From Gymnopus androsaceus JB14 (Eukaryota > Basidiomycota > Agaricomycetes > Agaricales > Omphalotaceae), in contig ML769451.1 of assembly GCA_009733575.1 (NCBI GenBank), positions 124,001-188,000 of the forward strand: a stretch of DNA of 64,000 nucleotides. The letters are read 5' to 3'. Made by a program: the position numbers and the translations under genes. This document shows positions 11,095 to 22,544 of this stretch, one piece after another (the first letter of the stretch is position 1; the number at the start of each line of letters is the position of its first letter). Under the pieces are notes generated by a model, which was given only the letters and a program-made list of their open reading frames with translations, did no database searches and was not told the DNA's origin.

Positions 11095-11952
11095 CTATCT
11101 ATTCCTATAAATACACTCACTGGAGTGCGCCCAGCTTATTTTAGATTTTGTTGGGACAACGGGATAAGCAGCAGAGAATTTCCACTGCGAGACAAGCGAA
11201 AGATCAACAGTGAAATCCATTTCTTTACTCTTTTTTGGTGGAAAGAGGTAGATTACCGGTTTTCCATCAACTTGGTCCAGATATACGTCAACAATATCAC
11301 AGTCTTCCATTTCCAAATCCAGGGGTATTGTCACGTTGTAGTAATCTTCCACTATATAGAGCACATTAATGCAAGTGTTGGCACTCCTTTCTCAGGATAT
11401 GTACCATAGCCTTCATCACGACTGGATACAGGTTTTTATTCTGATTGACTCCTTTGCACCGAATTTCGCGCCCTTGATAGACAACTCTAATTGTCATTTT
11501 CTCAGTATCATCTGGGACTCGACTTTGAAAAGCTGAGGGAGGTTTCTGGCTTCGACAACGTGGTTCAGCTTCCGGTTGAGCTTTAGCTCCAACCTTGATT
11601 CGAGAAATGGATGGGATCAGATATTCCCATGTCTCTACCGGAATTTCTACGTCTTCTCCATTGCAGACTGATAGTTCAGAGGTCTGAAGAACTATAGCCA
11701 TACTAAAAGGTATCGACAAAACCCGTCGGACGCGATATATAGTCCCCTAATAAAGATAAAATTAACAAAATTAACAGACTGAGAAAGGACACATACGGAG
11801 AGGTTTTCTTGTTATAACAGTGACCTGGGCAGCACTACGCGATGATCGTGATAGTCCAGAGCAATGAAAGGCTCTTCTACGGAAACCGCATGATTTTTGC
11901 TGCTGCTGCTTCGAGTTGTCCTTGTGGACTTGGTAGTAGAAACTTTGGGCAT
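11095..11952 (-). pseudogene. Ubiquitin-like-domain gene, truncated at its 3' end
   Basis: Exon 1 starts at ATG 11952 (MPKVSTTKSTRTTRSSSSK, a basic Ser/Thr-rich tail) and can splice after HDHR to GTIYRVRRVLS. The protein continues with CNGEDVEIPVETWEYL and IRVVYQGREIRCK. After a frame change near 11365 (intron or indel) it goes on with EMEDCDIVDVYLDQVDG and GKPVIYLFPP, then LSLVSQWKFSAAYPVVP. The IVDVYLDQ strand is the usual end of a ubiquitin-like fold. The block GKPVIYLF...SAIYPVVP belongs to a large agaric family of unknown function. The C-terminal part is missing, cut where the repeat element ending near 11055 begins, so this copy was probably truncated by that insertion. Confidence 0.55.
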
Positions 11953-12229
11953 GTTATCTGAGAGACTAAAGAAACAATCGAGAGGAAATGCTAACAGTGA
12001 GTTTACGGAACATTGTACAATTTTTAGAGGCTATACCCAGGTTAGCTTGCGAATGCGCGTCTGTTACTAACTTGCGACTGTTGCAGTGGTAGAGAGAAGT
12101 TACGGCGCTTAGTATGTAGTGCAACCAGCGCTAATTATCTTTAGGCCGTCTCCCTCAAGTTTCAACTTTCAAGCTTCAACCAGCCACCCAGAGTCGAAAA
12201 AGTTCATATTTAACAGGATCCAGTATGCC

Positions 12230-13150
12230 TGACTTCGGATGGACGCCTTGATAAAATAGATCCTTTAAGATCTCACGCATGCATCTTGAGATTCTAAAGC
12301 AAGTCTTGACTCGGATATGTCCGTAGCCGAATGACAGAATTTTCGAGGCTTCAGGCGACGCCTTGACAAAATGGAAGCTTTAAGATCTCACGCATCAATT
12401 GGGCATCTTGAGATTCTGAAGCAAAGCCTCTTGATGTGTCTGTAACCAAATGACAGAACTTTTGAGGCTTCAGGTGACGCCTTGACAAAATGGAAGCTTT
12501 AAGATCTCACGCATCAATTGGGCATCTTGAGATTCTGAAGCAAAGCGTCTTGATGTGTCCGTAGCCGAATGACCAAACTTTTGAGGCTTCAGGCAACGCC
12601 TTGATAAAATAGAACCTTCAAGACCTCGCACATCAGTTGGGCATCCATCTTGAGATTCTGAATCAAAGTGTCTTGATGTGTCTGTAGCCGAATGACAGAA
12701 ATTTTGAGGCTTCAGGCGACGCCTTGATAAATAGAACCTTTAAGACCTTGCACATCAGTTGGGCATCTATCTTGAGATTCTGAAGCAAGCGTCTTGATGT
12801 GTCCGTAGCCGAATGTCAGAACTTTTAAGGTTTCAGGCGACGCCTTGATAAAATAGAACCTTTAAGACCTCGCACATCAGTTGGGCATCCATCTTGAGAT
12901 TCTAAAGCAAAGCGTCTTGATGTGTCCGTAGCTGAATGTCAGAACTTTTAAGGTTTCAGACGACGCCTTGATAAAATAGAACCTTTAAGACCTCGCACAT
13001 CAGTTGGGCATCCATCTTGAGATTCTAAAGCAAAGCGTCTTGATGTGTCCGTAGCCGAATGACGGAACTTTTGAGGCTTCAGGTGACGCCTTGACAAAAT
13101 AGAACCTTTAAGATTTCACGCATCAGTTGGCATCCATCTTGAGATTTACC
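12230..13150. repeat. Tandem array, about eight units of 119-123 bases
   Basis: Units contain TGTCCGTAGCCGAATGACAG, GAGGCTTCAGGCGACGCCTT, then GACCTCGCACATCAGTTGGG and CATCTTGAGATTCTGAAGC. The word TCAGG(C/T) recurs at about 12351, 12470, 12589, 12712, 12833, 12956 and 13079. The array ends just upstream of the first cassette gene (ATG 13465). Confidence 0.9.
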
Positions 13151-13350
13151 ACATTTAAGGAGCGAGAGAGCTTTCTTTGGCTACCATGTAAGTAAAAGCA
13201 ATTATTTGGTAACCTCCAATTCGTTCCGCATTGTGCCGGAAAATAGAACCTTTAAGATTTCACGCATCAGTCTTGAGATTTACCACATTTAAGGAGCGAG
13301 AGAGCTTTCTACCATGTAAAAGCAATTATTTGGTAACCTCCAATTCGTTC
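13141..13350. repeat. Two-unit direct repeat downstream of the array
   Basis: A unit with GAGATTTACCACATTTAAGG, GAGAGAGCTTTCT and TTATTTGGTAACCTCCAATT occurs at 13141 and again at about 13275. Both units end in TTCCG(C/T)ATTGTGCCGG. It lies in the promoter region of the gene at 13465. Confidence 0.75.
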
Positions 13351-13464
13351 CGTATTGTGCCGGAGTATTAAAGAGCAACCATTTTTCAAGTTCTCCACTA
13401 ACGCCTCTTGCCTCGCACCTCTACTCCTTCATTCAGCGGCACACAAACCAGCAAGCCTTGCAAC

Positions 13465-14583
13465 ATGGACAGGCATACTTTCACAGAAGACAGAAGCATC
13501 ATTACAAGACTCGGCGTCGAGGCTACAGATATCGAAGCCAAGGTAGTAGTCATTGCTTGTCATCTATAACCCCCCAAAAATGACTTCTTCGAACAGAGTG
13601 AACTCCCACCTCATTTATGCGGTCTTGAGGTGAAGATGCTGTCCGACGAGATAAAGGTTGCCACAAAGATAGTCGCGCGAGAATACACCACTGCGCCTGG
13701 TACTATGCAAAAAATAGAGATGTTGGGCGATCTTGCAGTTAGATTGAGGGATTTATTTGAGTGGGTCTGTTCCATATTGATGATGCAGAAGCCAGCTGAA
13801 GATCAAAATTATAGGATAATGGCCAAATACAAGAAGATATTGGATATGCTGAACGAAGGATCAATCGTGGTCGTTGTTAGAGCAGGACAATACTCGAAGA
13901 AAATAAAGGCGTACCACGAAAAATTGAAGAGGATCCGAGCAGAGATAGAGGTAAGACATCGTGGTTGTCATCGGTTTGCATCTGATTGGTCCGACATCTA
14001 GACAACTATCACCAGAATGAAGACCTCGTGGTGGCAACAAGCACATACTTCGATTAGTCGAGAGGAACAACAGACAGGCCTTGGCCTTGTGGCAGAAGTC
14101 TCGAGCTTGCCATCGAGTCTACCTCGCACCATAACCCCGACATTGGGTCAAATAACCCCGACCTCTCCTAAAAACGGCAACATGTCGATTGTAAACGATA
14201 ACGCTGGCGACGGCCAAGGAGAGGGAACCATTCCAGTACAACCGATGAGTCACGGGATACCGTCAACACTTCCCCCCGGCTCGTTGATCAACAACGACAT
14301 CGCAGTGGCAGACGCTAGCCCGGGACAAGCAGGAGCGGGGACTTTGAGCCCACCTTCGATGGAGACCAGTACCCCAGCACAACCAATAAGCCAGGAAGCC
14401 CCATCCGCGTCTCTTTCCCATACAAGGATTGGAACTCTTTCACTCAACACTGTCGGGAACGATGTGAACAACACGACGGTACACGATCACTCTCGGCACA
14501 CGGGAAATGGGAACACTGTGGTCTTTAATATCGAAAACATGGTGTTCAACCACTTTTGGGTGAGTAGCTTCCTGTACGAGTGA
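13465..14583 (+). CDS. NGN-family protein A, 319 aa, intact
   Basis: Unassigned repeated family; this is its clearest + strand member. Exons are 13465-13542, 13597-13760, 13815-13950 and 14002-14583. All introns are GT...AG, 51-56 bases, and the frame is open throughout. Exons 1-3 encode 126 residues predicted helical and amphipathic (IITRLGVEATDIEAK, MLSDEIKVATKIVAREY, MAKYKKILDMLNEG, AGQYSKKIKAYHEKLKRIR). Exon 4 begins with a basic piece (MKTSWWQQ), then a Ser/Pro/Gly/Thr linker, then a C-terminal block: SQEAPSASLSHTRIG, LSLNTVGNDVNNTTVHDHS, HTGNGNTVVFNI. There is no signal peptide or long hydrophobic helix. Helical domain, disordered linker and Asn/Gly/Val tail together resemble fungal HeLo/HET-S-type proteins with an amyloid motif, but that is inference. 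A GTGAGT after HFW could be a fifth donor site, which would change the last residues. Confidence 0.75.
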
Positions 14584-14999
14584 GCATATCTGATGCTGGC
14601 GAAAAGTACTAGATAGATAATGGCGCGAGTTAATCCACAAAGCAGGGTCTCTTACCTTCCTGTATGGACCTTAGCGTTTCGCTGTTGTATTTTTTGGGAT
14701 ATGTATAATAAGGATTGGATAAAACACTTGCCTGGAACTCGAGAAAACAAGACGTCGATTTGGTCATCTTCCTATGCTGTTGCCACTTGTTAACATGAAT
14801 TATAGGGGGCCCGAAAAGGACGAGGTTTAGAGAGTTAGATATACGGTTAATGCGACTGTAACATGCTTTCCTGCAGCGTTAGAGGCAGAGAAAAGATGCG
14901 GAAAACAAAGAAGCCGGAACCGAGCGCTAATTACATTCGGGCCGTCACCAGCCAACGTGATTCGCAATTCTCATATTTCGAGTCCCAGTTCATATCCAA
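14584..14999. other. Cassette spacer
   Basis: Downstream flank of the NGN gene, repeated after other copies (18526-18900, 23640-23950, 29513-29900, and inverted at 44540-44980, 48600-48960 and 50480-50900). It contains the promoter side of the RAMP4 copy. No gene is seen in it. Confidence 0.6.
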
Positions 15000-15310
15000 T
15001 AAATCCGCAAACGATCGTACTTACTCTATCTTCCCTTCGACCTTGCTTCGCCCCTCAACCAGCCTACCGAATGATGCGAAAACGGAATGGAAATTTCGCC
15101 AAGGATACACGAGAGGGCATAAAAAACTGACGCACTCGCCGTGGCAATTGGCAAGAGAAACTTACTAAAGATCTTGGGCGGTTGGGTGTTATTGTGTTTG
15201 CTGTAATGGGTGTGGGTGCGTCTCGTTTCTTTAATCTAGCCCTATCAGTGCTGATTGACCTCCATGGAATAGTGCTATTCGAACTTGCTTGTGAGACTTG
15301 TATTCCTTTA
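15000..15310 (+). pseudogene. RAMP4/YSY6-like copy 1, degraded
   Basis: Related to the intact copy at 29926-30279. MRKRNGNFAKDTREG is readable at 15074-15120, but then the frame hits TGA (AAAAAACTGA). The membrane-segment codons (GVIVFAVMG) are found in another frame near 15185. The last exon near 15270 (FELA) is followed by altered bases. Several indels make this a pseudogene. Confidence 0.7.
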
Positions 15311-15639
15311 GTTGACAAGCACGGCTTGGTTTTTTGACGCATACATTCTTGCACTAGGCAGTGAGGTGTTATACGTAGGATCGACAACATCGGCCATTCA
15401 TATACACAGAAGACCCCGCAGAAAACCAGTGATTTCCGGAGTGAGGAAGCGGATGTCACTGTTGCTCTCCTCGTTCCTTCGCACTCATCACTCATTGACC
15501 AAGGCATGACATATAAAACGACTTGTTTGAGACTATCTTATTTGGGAAGCTGAGTAGGTTTTTTTACCTCCTCTATCATTCATATAAGTCGCTAAATCGA
15601 TTTGTAGAACACAAACAGTACTATCATCTCCACCTATCC

Positions 15640-16093
15640 CAGGTCAAAGGTCGGAGCACTTTGACCCGATCACCAGTGACGACGATAGAGCTACTTTCAT
15701 CTTCTCTAGAAACTCACGTCGTACCTCGATGCAGTCAACTTCGCACATCCTTAATAACGTGTGTTCCTGCATTATCAGCAATCATTCGCCCTAATAACAC
15801 TCTTATATAGACACCGGCTTCCTTCCTTCAACAAAACACACACACATTGCTCTCGGATTCGTGCCTCAAGAAGAGTACGCGCGCGCAGCTCTGAACGTTG
15901 TTTCTCACCCCTACGTCGTAACTCGAGTGTTCGTGCTCTTCAAGGCCATTACGAAGCCGGATTTGTGCCATAACGCTACTGCAAGCGTTTAGCTTGGAAC
16001 GATGGGCCGACGTTGTCGGTTATGGTGGTACAGATGTCTTGGCCGACGATAAGCTGTTTAGGATGCTGGAATGGGAAGGCATGGAGGTCAAAA
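15640..16093 (+). pseudogene. Gene X family copy in cassette 1, degraded
   Basis: Readable pieces are HFDPIT and IFSRNS near 15660-15700, EEYARAALNVVS and VTRVFVLFKAITKP near 15870-15960, then ERWADVVGYGGTDVLADD, KLFRMLEW and a stop near 16093. The blocks are in different frames and match the 4809-5352 copy in order. The conserved TSFITYWLP exon is lost or unrecognisable. Confidence 0.6.
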
Positions 16094-16790
16094 GCTGATT
16101 GTCTATTGAAGTTAGTTGTCGACGAACTGTAATTATGGACTGACATCATAATTGTTTTCGTTCCGCCTAATATCTGGAATATGTGCCAAAGTTTATGCTC
16201 CTCGGTATGCTAGGCGAAAGTAGAGCTCTTTCAATTTTCTAACATGTGTAAACACACCTCTCGATTATGGCGAGATGCAAGATGCAATCTAGTAAGTACC
16301 TTACTCGTTTGCCGCTCTCTCTTGCTAGGAGGTCAATAGCTTCGAACAAGTCCCTAAGATGGGTTTGATCTCGATTTGAAGCTCATTCGACTGGGAGGGC
16401 CAGGCCTCTGATGGGCCGAATGGTCATGTTTCCTTCGGAAACCACGCTTTGACATTTTTTGATATATTGGAGCATCTTTGTTGCCCGTTAACACTTCAAA
16501 GTTAACACACATCAAGAGCTACTGCCAGTGCCCTGCGCCGCTCAAATGCCAGCCTCTTTCCCATCTCCCAGTACCACAGAGATAAGTATCTTATTTACTT
16601 GGAGACTCCTCTCCTCTTTCCCGTCTCCCAATGCCACAGAGAAGTAAGTATTTTTACACCCATTTACACCCCTCTTCAGTCTCTTTCCCGTCTCCCAACA
16701 GGTACCACAGATCTAGAGAAGGCGCATACCTTTACACCAAAGGCATATGGGCATATGATATGACTTGTTATAATGTACATATTTTGACAA
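16094..16790. other. Cassette 3' flank
   Basis: Segments near 16290-16440 recur at 20440-20620 and 26880-27090. Near 16550-16710 a short unit (CTTTCCC(A/G)TCTCCCA...CCACAGAGA(A)) occurs three times and again at 27200-27340. No intact frame. Confidence 0.5.
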
Positions 16791-17100
16791 GGCGGTCATT
16801 CAAAGTTTCATCGATAAGTATCGATAAGTATCAGTCAGAAAGCTCTCAATGTTCCACATATTTTGAAGAAGGCGGTAATTCAAAATTTCATTGATATCAG
16901 TCGTGAAAGCTCGCAAGATTCCACATACTCTGAAGGCGGTTATTCAAAGTTTCATCGATATCGGTCGTGAAAGCTCACAATGTTCCACATATTTTTTGAA
17001 GAAGGCGGTACTCCAAAAGTTCATCGATATCGGTCATGAAAGCTCGCAAGGTTCCAAATTCAAAATTTCATCGATATCGGTCATCCCCGGTCAAAATTCT
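16791..17100. repeat. Tandem array, about five units of 64-80 bases
   Basis: Unit starts GGCGGT at 16791, 16871, 16935 and 17004, followed by ATTCAAAATTTCATCGATAT, CGGTC(A/G)TGAAAGCTC and GTTCCACATATTTTGAAGAA. It lies 0.2 kb upstream of the second cassette's NGN gene and is unrelated in sequence to the array at 12.2-13.1 kb. Confidence 0.85.
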
Positions 17101-17319
17101 TAAAAAAGTAGGTTCGGAGCAAGCCTTGGCTGGCACAAAACAAAACCAAGCCCCGTGAGGCAATCCTGGAGCGGATTTAGTACGAACCCAAGAAGGGAGT
17201 AACTATCACAGTGTGTCACTGCACTGTTGTGCTACTAAATTCAGACAGGTCAAGTACATCCCTTAAATACGTAGTGCAAAACTTCATTCAGTAGCCCATA
17301 AACCAGCAAGCCTAACAAC

Positions 17320-18525
17320 ATGGACTGGCATGATTTTACAAAAGACATATGCATCATTACATGGCTCGGCATCGAAGCTAAGGTAATAGTCATTTCTTAT
17401 TGCTTATTGTCTATAACCCTCAAAAAATGACTTCTACAGAGTGAACTCCCACTTCATTTATGCGGTCTTGAAGTGAAGATGCTGTCCGACGAGGTAAACG
17501 CTACCGCAAAAATAGTTGTGCGAGAATACGCTGCCGCGCCTGGTAGTACGCAAAAAAGTGAGATGCTGTGTGATCTTGCCGCCTTGCGGTTAGATTGAGG
17601 GATTTGTTTGAGTGCGTCCGTTCCATCTTGATGATACAAATGCCAGCTAAAGGTCCAAAATTATAGGATAATGGTGAAATACAAGAAGATTCTGGATATG
17701 CTGAATGAAAGATCAATAGTGGTGGTCATAAGAGCAGGACAATACTCAAAGAAAATAAAGGCGTACCACGAAAAATTGAAGAGGATCCGAGCAGAGATAG
17801 AGGTAAGGTAACATTGTTGTTGTCGAGACTTACAGATTCAGGATGTTTTTGACCGGTCCTATACCTAGACAACTATCACCAGAATGAAGACCTCGTGGGG
17901 GCAGCAAGCACATACTTCGATTAGTCGAGAGGAACAACAGACAGACCTTGTGGCAGAAGTCTCGAACTTGCCATTGAGTCTACCTCCGACCACAACCCCG
18001 ACATTGGGTCAAATAACCCCCCCTACTAACAGCAACAACATATCGATTGCAGTGGGCGATGGGCAGGGAGAGGAAACCATCCCAGCACAGCCAACAAGCC
18101 AAGGAGGATCGTCAACGGCTCTCCCTGGCTCGTTGATCAACAATGACATCGCAGCAGCAGACGCTAGCCCGGGACAGACAGGGCCAGGGACTTTGAGCTC
18201 ACCGTCAACGGAGACCAGTAGCCCAGCACAACCAATGAGCCAAGAAGCTCCATCCGCTTCCCTCTCCCATACAAGGGTAGGAACCCTTTCGCTCAACACT
18301 GTCGGGAACGACGTGAACAACACGACGGTACACGACCACTCTCGGCACACGGGGAATGGAAACACGATTATCTTCAATATTGAAAACGTGAACTTTTGGG
18401 TGAGTAGCTTCCGCTGTACGAGTAAGCAAGGCCACTGTTATCTGACGTTGGGGAAAAGTACTAGATGGGCAATGGCCCGAGTCAATCCACAAAGAAGGGT
18501 CTCTTACCTTCCCAATGGACCCTAG
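17320..18525 (+). pseudogene. NGN-family copy B, frameshifted
   Basis: Same four-exon structure as copy A. Exon 1 (17320-17382) is five codons shorter. Exon 2 (17440-17611) is 172 bases instead of 164: an 8-base insertion after GATCTTGCC shifts the frame to a TGA. Exon 3 is readable (about 17669-17802). Exon 4 is open from MKTSWGQQ (17884) through the linker to HTGNGNTIIFNIEN and on to a stop at 18525. If expressed, only a tail product from the internal ATG at 17884 would keep the C-terminal motif. Confidence 0.75.
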
Positions 18526-18907
18526 CATTTCGCTGTTGTATTTTTTAGGGTATTTATGTAGAATCAGGATTGGATAAAACACTTGTCTGTAACTCGAGAA
18601 AACGAGGAAGTCGACTTGAATTAATTCTTGTCATCCTAAATTCTTGCCACTTCCTGGTTCTCATCCATTATACACAAACGACGAGGTTTATAAGCCAGAT
18701 AATTATTGATATGGCTGTTTCCTGCAGGGAGAGAATCCAAGAAATGGTGGCGGAAAACTGAGAAATCGAGCGCTACCTTCGGGCCGTCAGGTGGTTGCGC
18801 CACGTTCGAAAATCCATCCTTATCAGCTTGGTCCTTACTTCTAAGCACCCACCACTGTATACTCATTTTTCTCCTAAGACACATCCATTTGCTAAATCTC
18901 TTTCAAA

Positions 18908-19265
18908 ATGGTGCGAATCAATTCTACTCCAAGTTTTCAACTCATATCTAATAAACCTGCAAACGATCTTACTTTCCTTACTTTCCCTTTCCTTACTCTA
19001 TCTTCCCTTCGACCTTGCTTTGTTCCCCTTCCAGCCGACCGAATCATGCGAAAACGGAACGAAAAGTTCGCCAAGGATGCACGGGAGGGCAAAAAAGCCG
19101 ACGCACTCGTTGCGGAAAGAGAAACTTGATAAAGCTCTTGGGCGTTGGGTGTTATTGTTTTTGCTGTATGGGTAGTGAGGTGCGTCTCGATTCCTTAATC
19201 TAGCCCTATCGGTGCCGACTGACCTCCGTGGAATAGTGCCATTCGAACTCGCGAGACTGATATTC
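18908..19265 (+). pseudogene. RAMP4/YSY6-like copy 2, degraded
   Basis: ATG at 18908 is followed directly by GT as in the intact copy, and an acceptor lies before CCGACCGAATC near 19035. Four bases are missing before the internal ATG, which breaks the frame. MRKRNEKFAKDAREGKK is readable at 19046-19096, then ends in TGA. The last exon (FELARLIFL in the intact copy) reads PFELARLIFL near 19232-19263. Confidence 0.7.
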
Positions 19266-19609
19266 CTGTAGTCGACAAACACGGCTTGGTTTTTTTTGAC
19301 GCGTACGTTCTTGTACCAGGCAGGGAGGCCGTGATACATAGGACCGACACATTGGCCATCCATGTACACGGAAGACTCCACAGTGGAAACCAGCGATTTC
19401 CGGAGTGAGGAAGCAGATGTCACTGTTGATCTCTCATCCGTTTCTTTCGCACTCGTGCAGACGACCAAAGCATGATGGAGAAAACGACTGGTTTGAGACT
19501 GTCTTATTTGGGAAGCTGAGTAGGTTTGTCCCTCCTTTATCATTCATATACGTCGCTAAATCGACTTGTAGAACACAAATAGTACCATCATCTCCACCCG
19601 GCTCACAGC

Positions 19610-20098
19610 AGTCGGAGCACTTTGACCCAATTACCGGCAATGTTTCAGACGACGACAAAGTTACCGTCATCTTCTCTAGAAACTCACGTCGTATCTCGAT
19701 GTAGCCTTGAAATTGCTAGGTCTGCATACGAAACCTCGCACATCCATAATAACGTGTGTTCTTTGCATCTTATCAACAATCGTTCGTCCTAATATCACTA
19801 TATAGATACTGTCCTTCAACAAACACACACATCGCTCTCTAATTCGTCCCTCAGCAACACCCACGCAGCTGAACGTTGTTCCTCGCCGCGACGTCGTAAC
19901 TCGATTGTTCGTACCGTTCAAGGCCATTACGACGCTGGAATTGTGCCCTGACGCTGCTGCAAGAGTCTCGGAGCTTGGAACGATGGGCCAACGTCCTCGG
20001 TTATAGTGGTAAAGATGTCTTGGTCGACAATAAGCTGTTTAGAGTGCTGGAATGGGGCGGCATGGACAATGATGGAGGTCAAAAGTCTGTTAAGTAAA
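19610..20098 (+). pseudogene. Gene X family copy in cassette 2, degraded
   Basis: SEHFDPITGNVSDDDKVTVI is readable at 19613-19670. Shifted pieces follow: APERC/SSPRRRNS-like frames of the APLNVV block at 19865-19925, then the WANVL and KLFRVLEW block near 19985-20060. It follows the same order as in the copies at 15.6 and 26.2 kb. Confidence 0.55.
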
Positions 20099-20642
20099 GG
20101 TAGTTGTCGACGAAATGTAAAGTATGGACTGATATCATAATTGTTTTCGTTCCGTCTGGAATGTGTGCCAAAGTTTATGCTCTTCAGGACGCTAGGCGAA
20201 AGAATAGTGCAACTTTTCCCTGTCATGGTGGTAGCGCTCACTATAGCATCGGGAGTGAGTCTGTCCCCTCCCTAAAAATGACATAAATTTCTCCTAGTTG
20301 CGTTTGAGCTCTTTTCAATTTCCTAAAATGACTAGTTAGACTTTTAGCTGAGTACTGACTCACGTTTAGGAAATTCGAAGCCTCAACATTGGTGCTACTT
20401 ATGCAAACGCACTATTAGATTATGGCGAGGTGTAACTTGCTAGTACAAGGTATCTTACTCGTTTGTCTCTCATTTCCTCTCTCTTGCTAAGTTTCCCAAA
20501 GTCCGGTAGCTTCGAACAAGTCCCTCATTCTGTACAAGATTGTTTTGATCTCGATTTGAATACCTGTAGGCTCATTCGACTGGAGGCCAGCTCTGAATGG
20601 GCTGAAAGGTCGCGATTCATTCGGAATTCATGTGCATCCTTT

Positions 20643-21922
20643 GGGATAATTCTAATGGGAAACCCCATTATGAGTGGAAACCCTGGGTTTCATGCAAATC
20701 ATTATTCAGAAACCCATTACACCATTGTCACACATTTGTCACATCCATTTTCTATGACGTTGGATGCCTCTGGGCTACTTCAAAGCTCTCTTAGTTGAGT
20801 CTTGGCTCAGGACTGTGCTTTGAATGTGCTTGGACTATGCAATGAGTTTGATTCAGATTACTTACAAGTGTGTGTCTGCTCATCCTTGCCTGCCCCAAAT
20901 GTAGACATTTTGTCTGCTCTTCTCACTGTCTCCTCATGTCTAATTCAACACTAGATCATTCCAGAATCCAGTATGTATGATATATAGAGTAGTCTACAAC
21001 ATTGGAAGCCTTGCATGGCACTTGTGACTTGACTCCAAGGGGTGTTCAAAAAAATAAGCGCCGACATGACCTTGGGGGGGGGTCTGAGAAGTCCTTATGG
21101 CCAAAAATTTTTCATACTATTGAGGCTCTGAGGGGTGTTCTAGGTCAATTCAACCACTGAAATAAGGCTGTAAAGCCCATTTAAAGCACTCAACATCTCA
21201 AACCTCCCTGAAAAACATGGATTTTATAGGATATGATGCAATTTAGTACCAATTTAGCACCTCCATCAAAAAATATTGTCAATGCACTTACACCAGGTTG
21301 AATTGAACTTAGATGAACTGCTGTGTATTAAATTGCCTCTGGAAATGTTGTTTAAAGGTGCAAAGGAGAAAAATTTGTTATGTAATACAAATTTGAAGTT
21401 GGAAATCCTCCGAAATGTGGGAAAATTTTACTATATATAGGCGGTGGAAGGGGGGGGGGGGGGGGTTCATGAATCCTTATGACCCAAAAACAAGGTCATG
21501 TCGGGACTTAGTGGGTTGAACACCCCTTGCTTGACTCAAGGCTCCCTGTCTGCCTCCAAATTTAGTTCCTTTTCACTCAGTGTCAGATACCACAGTCTAA
21601 CTTCCCTGCCTGTTCCTGGCCTGGCTCTCTCTGTGACTCACAGAGAGAGATTAAAAACTGTTAACAAGAGTACCTCAGTAACAATCAATACTAAGTATTT
21701 ACCATGTAGAGTGTCTCCCATGACATGACTCCTGAGACTTGAGTCACAGACTTGTTATTAATGCTACACTGGGCTGCGGATGAGTTCTGGATGAGTTCTG
21801 GAGTCTCCAAAAATGTTGTTACTTGATGTGACAATATGTGACCAATGTGTGACCTGCCAGGGTTTCTCAACAATAATTTGGGGTTTCTACTCCAAATGGG
21901 GTTTCTGATTAGAATTATCCCA
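20643..21922. mobile_element. DNA element with inverted termini, inserted in cassette 2
   Basis: The left end GGGATAATTCTAAT, then GGAAACCCCATT, is mirrored at the right end (AAATGGGGTTTCTGATTAGAATTATCCC). Secondary blocks (AAACCCTGG, and TCACACATT/GTCACATC) are also mirrored. The insertion interrupts a flank that is continuous in cassettes 1 and 4 (CGCTTTGACATT). No transposase frame is visible, so it is non-autonomous. The target duplication is unclear. Confidence 0.7.
21036..21529. mobile_element. Nested MITE with 8-base target duplication
   Basis: Termini are CAAGGGGTGTTCAA and TTGAACACCCCTTG, and both arms continue with CCGACATGACCTTG. An 8-base direct repeat CTTGACTC flanks the element exactly (21028-21035 and 21530-21537). 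Inverted termini with an 8-base duplication are typical of the hAT superfamily. It lies inside the element at 20643-21922, so it is the younger insertion. It contains a run of about 16 G near 21450-21467. Confidence 0.85.
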
Positions 21923-22194
21923 TGCTTTGACATTGTTAATACTATATTGGAGCATCTTCGTTGTCCGTTAACACTTACAGTAACACACACCAAGATTACT
22001 ATTACTATTCATCCAAACCAATCCCCTGCGCGGCTCAAATGTCAGCCTCTTTGCCATCTCCTAACAGCACAGAGAAGGGATCTTTACCACCCCTTTACTT
22101 CTCTCTTCGAGGGCGAGGACTTATCTTTACACTAATTATATGACTTGTTACAATGTAATAGAAAGGTCTAGATGTTGTTCCTGTTTGATCGAGC

Positions 22195-22385
22195 AGAAAG
22201 GATTCTCAACTGAGCTCCCGTGAGCGATAATTCTCCGGTGAGCTGCGAGCAGTAATTCTCCGGTGGAGGGTGGGTCTCCTGTGAGCAGTAATTCTCCGCT
22301 CTCCCCGCAGCTCCGGCGAGCAGTAGTCCCGAGAGTAGTAGGTCATGATGGGCAGTAATTCTCCGGTGAGCAGTAAGTCGCCTGT
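22195..22385. repeat. Degenerate short tandem repeat
   Basis: The phrase (G)AGCAGTAATTCTCCGGTGAG recurs about five times with variants. It lies just upstream of the third cassette's NGN gene, in the same relative place as the arrays at 12.2 and 16.8 kb. Confidence 0.7.
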
Positions 22386-22544
22386 AAATAGTGCAAAACT
22401 TCATTCATTGGTAACTTACAATTGAGTTATATATTATACATATAAAACTCCTTTTTGCAGCAGTATCTTTAAATAGTGCGTCGAAAGAGATTACCCTGCA
22501 CGCCTCCTTCATTCAGCAGTACACAAACCAGCAAGCCTGACAAC

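Noticed and set aside
12230..13150. CRISPR-like regular array
   Set aside because: Units are contiguous direct repeats without unique spacers, in a eukaryote; it is a minisatellite.
21450..21467. Run of about 16 G as a possible telomeric or G-quadruplex element
   Set aside because: It is a plain homopolymer inside a MITE, with no repeated TTAGGG-like unit; length may also be a sequencing artefact.
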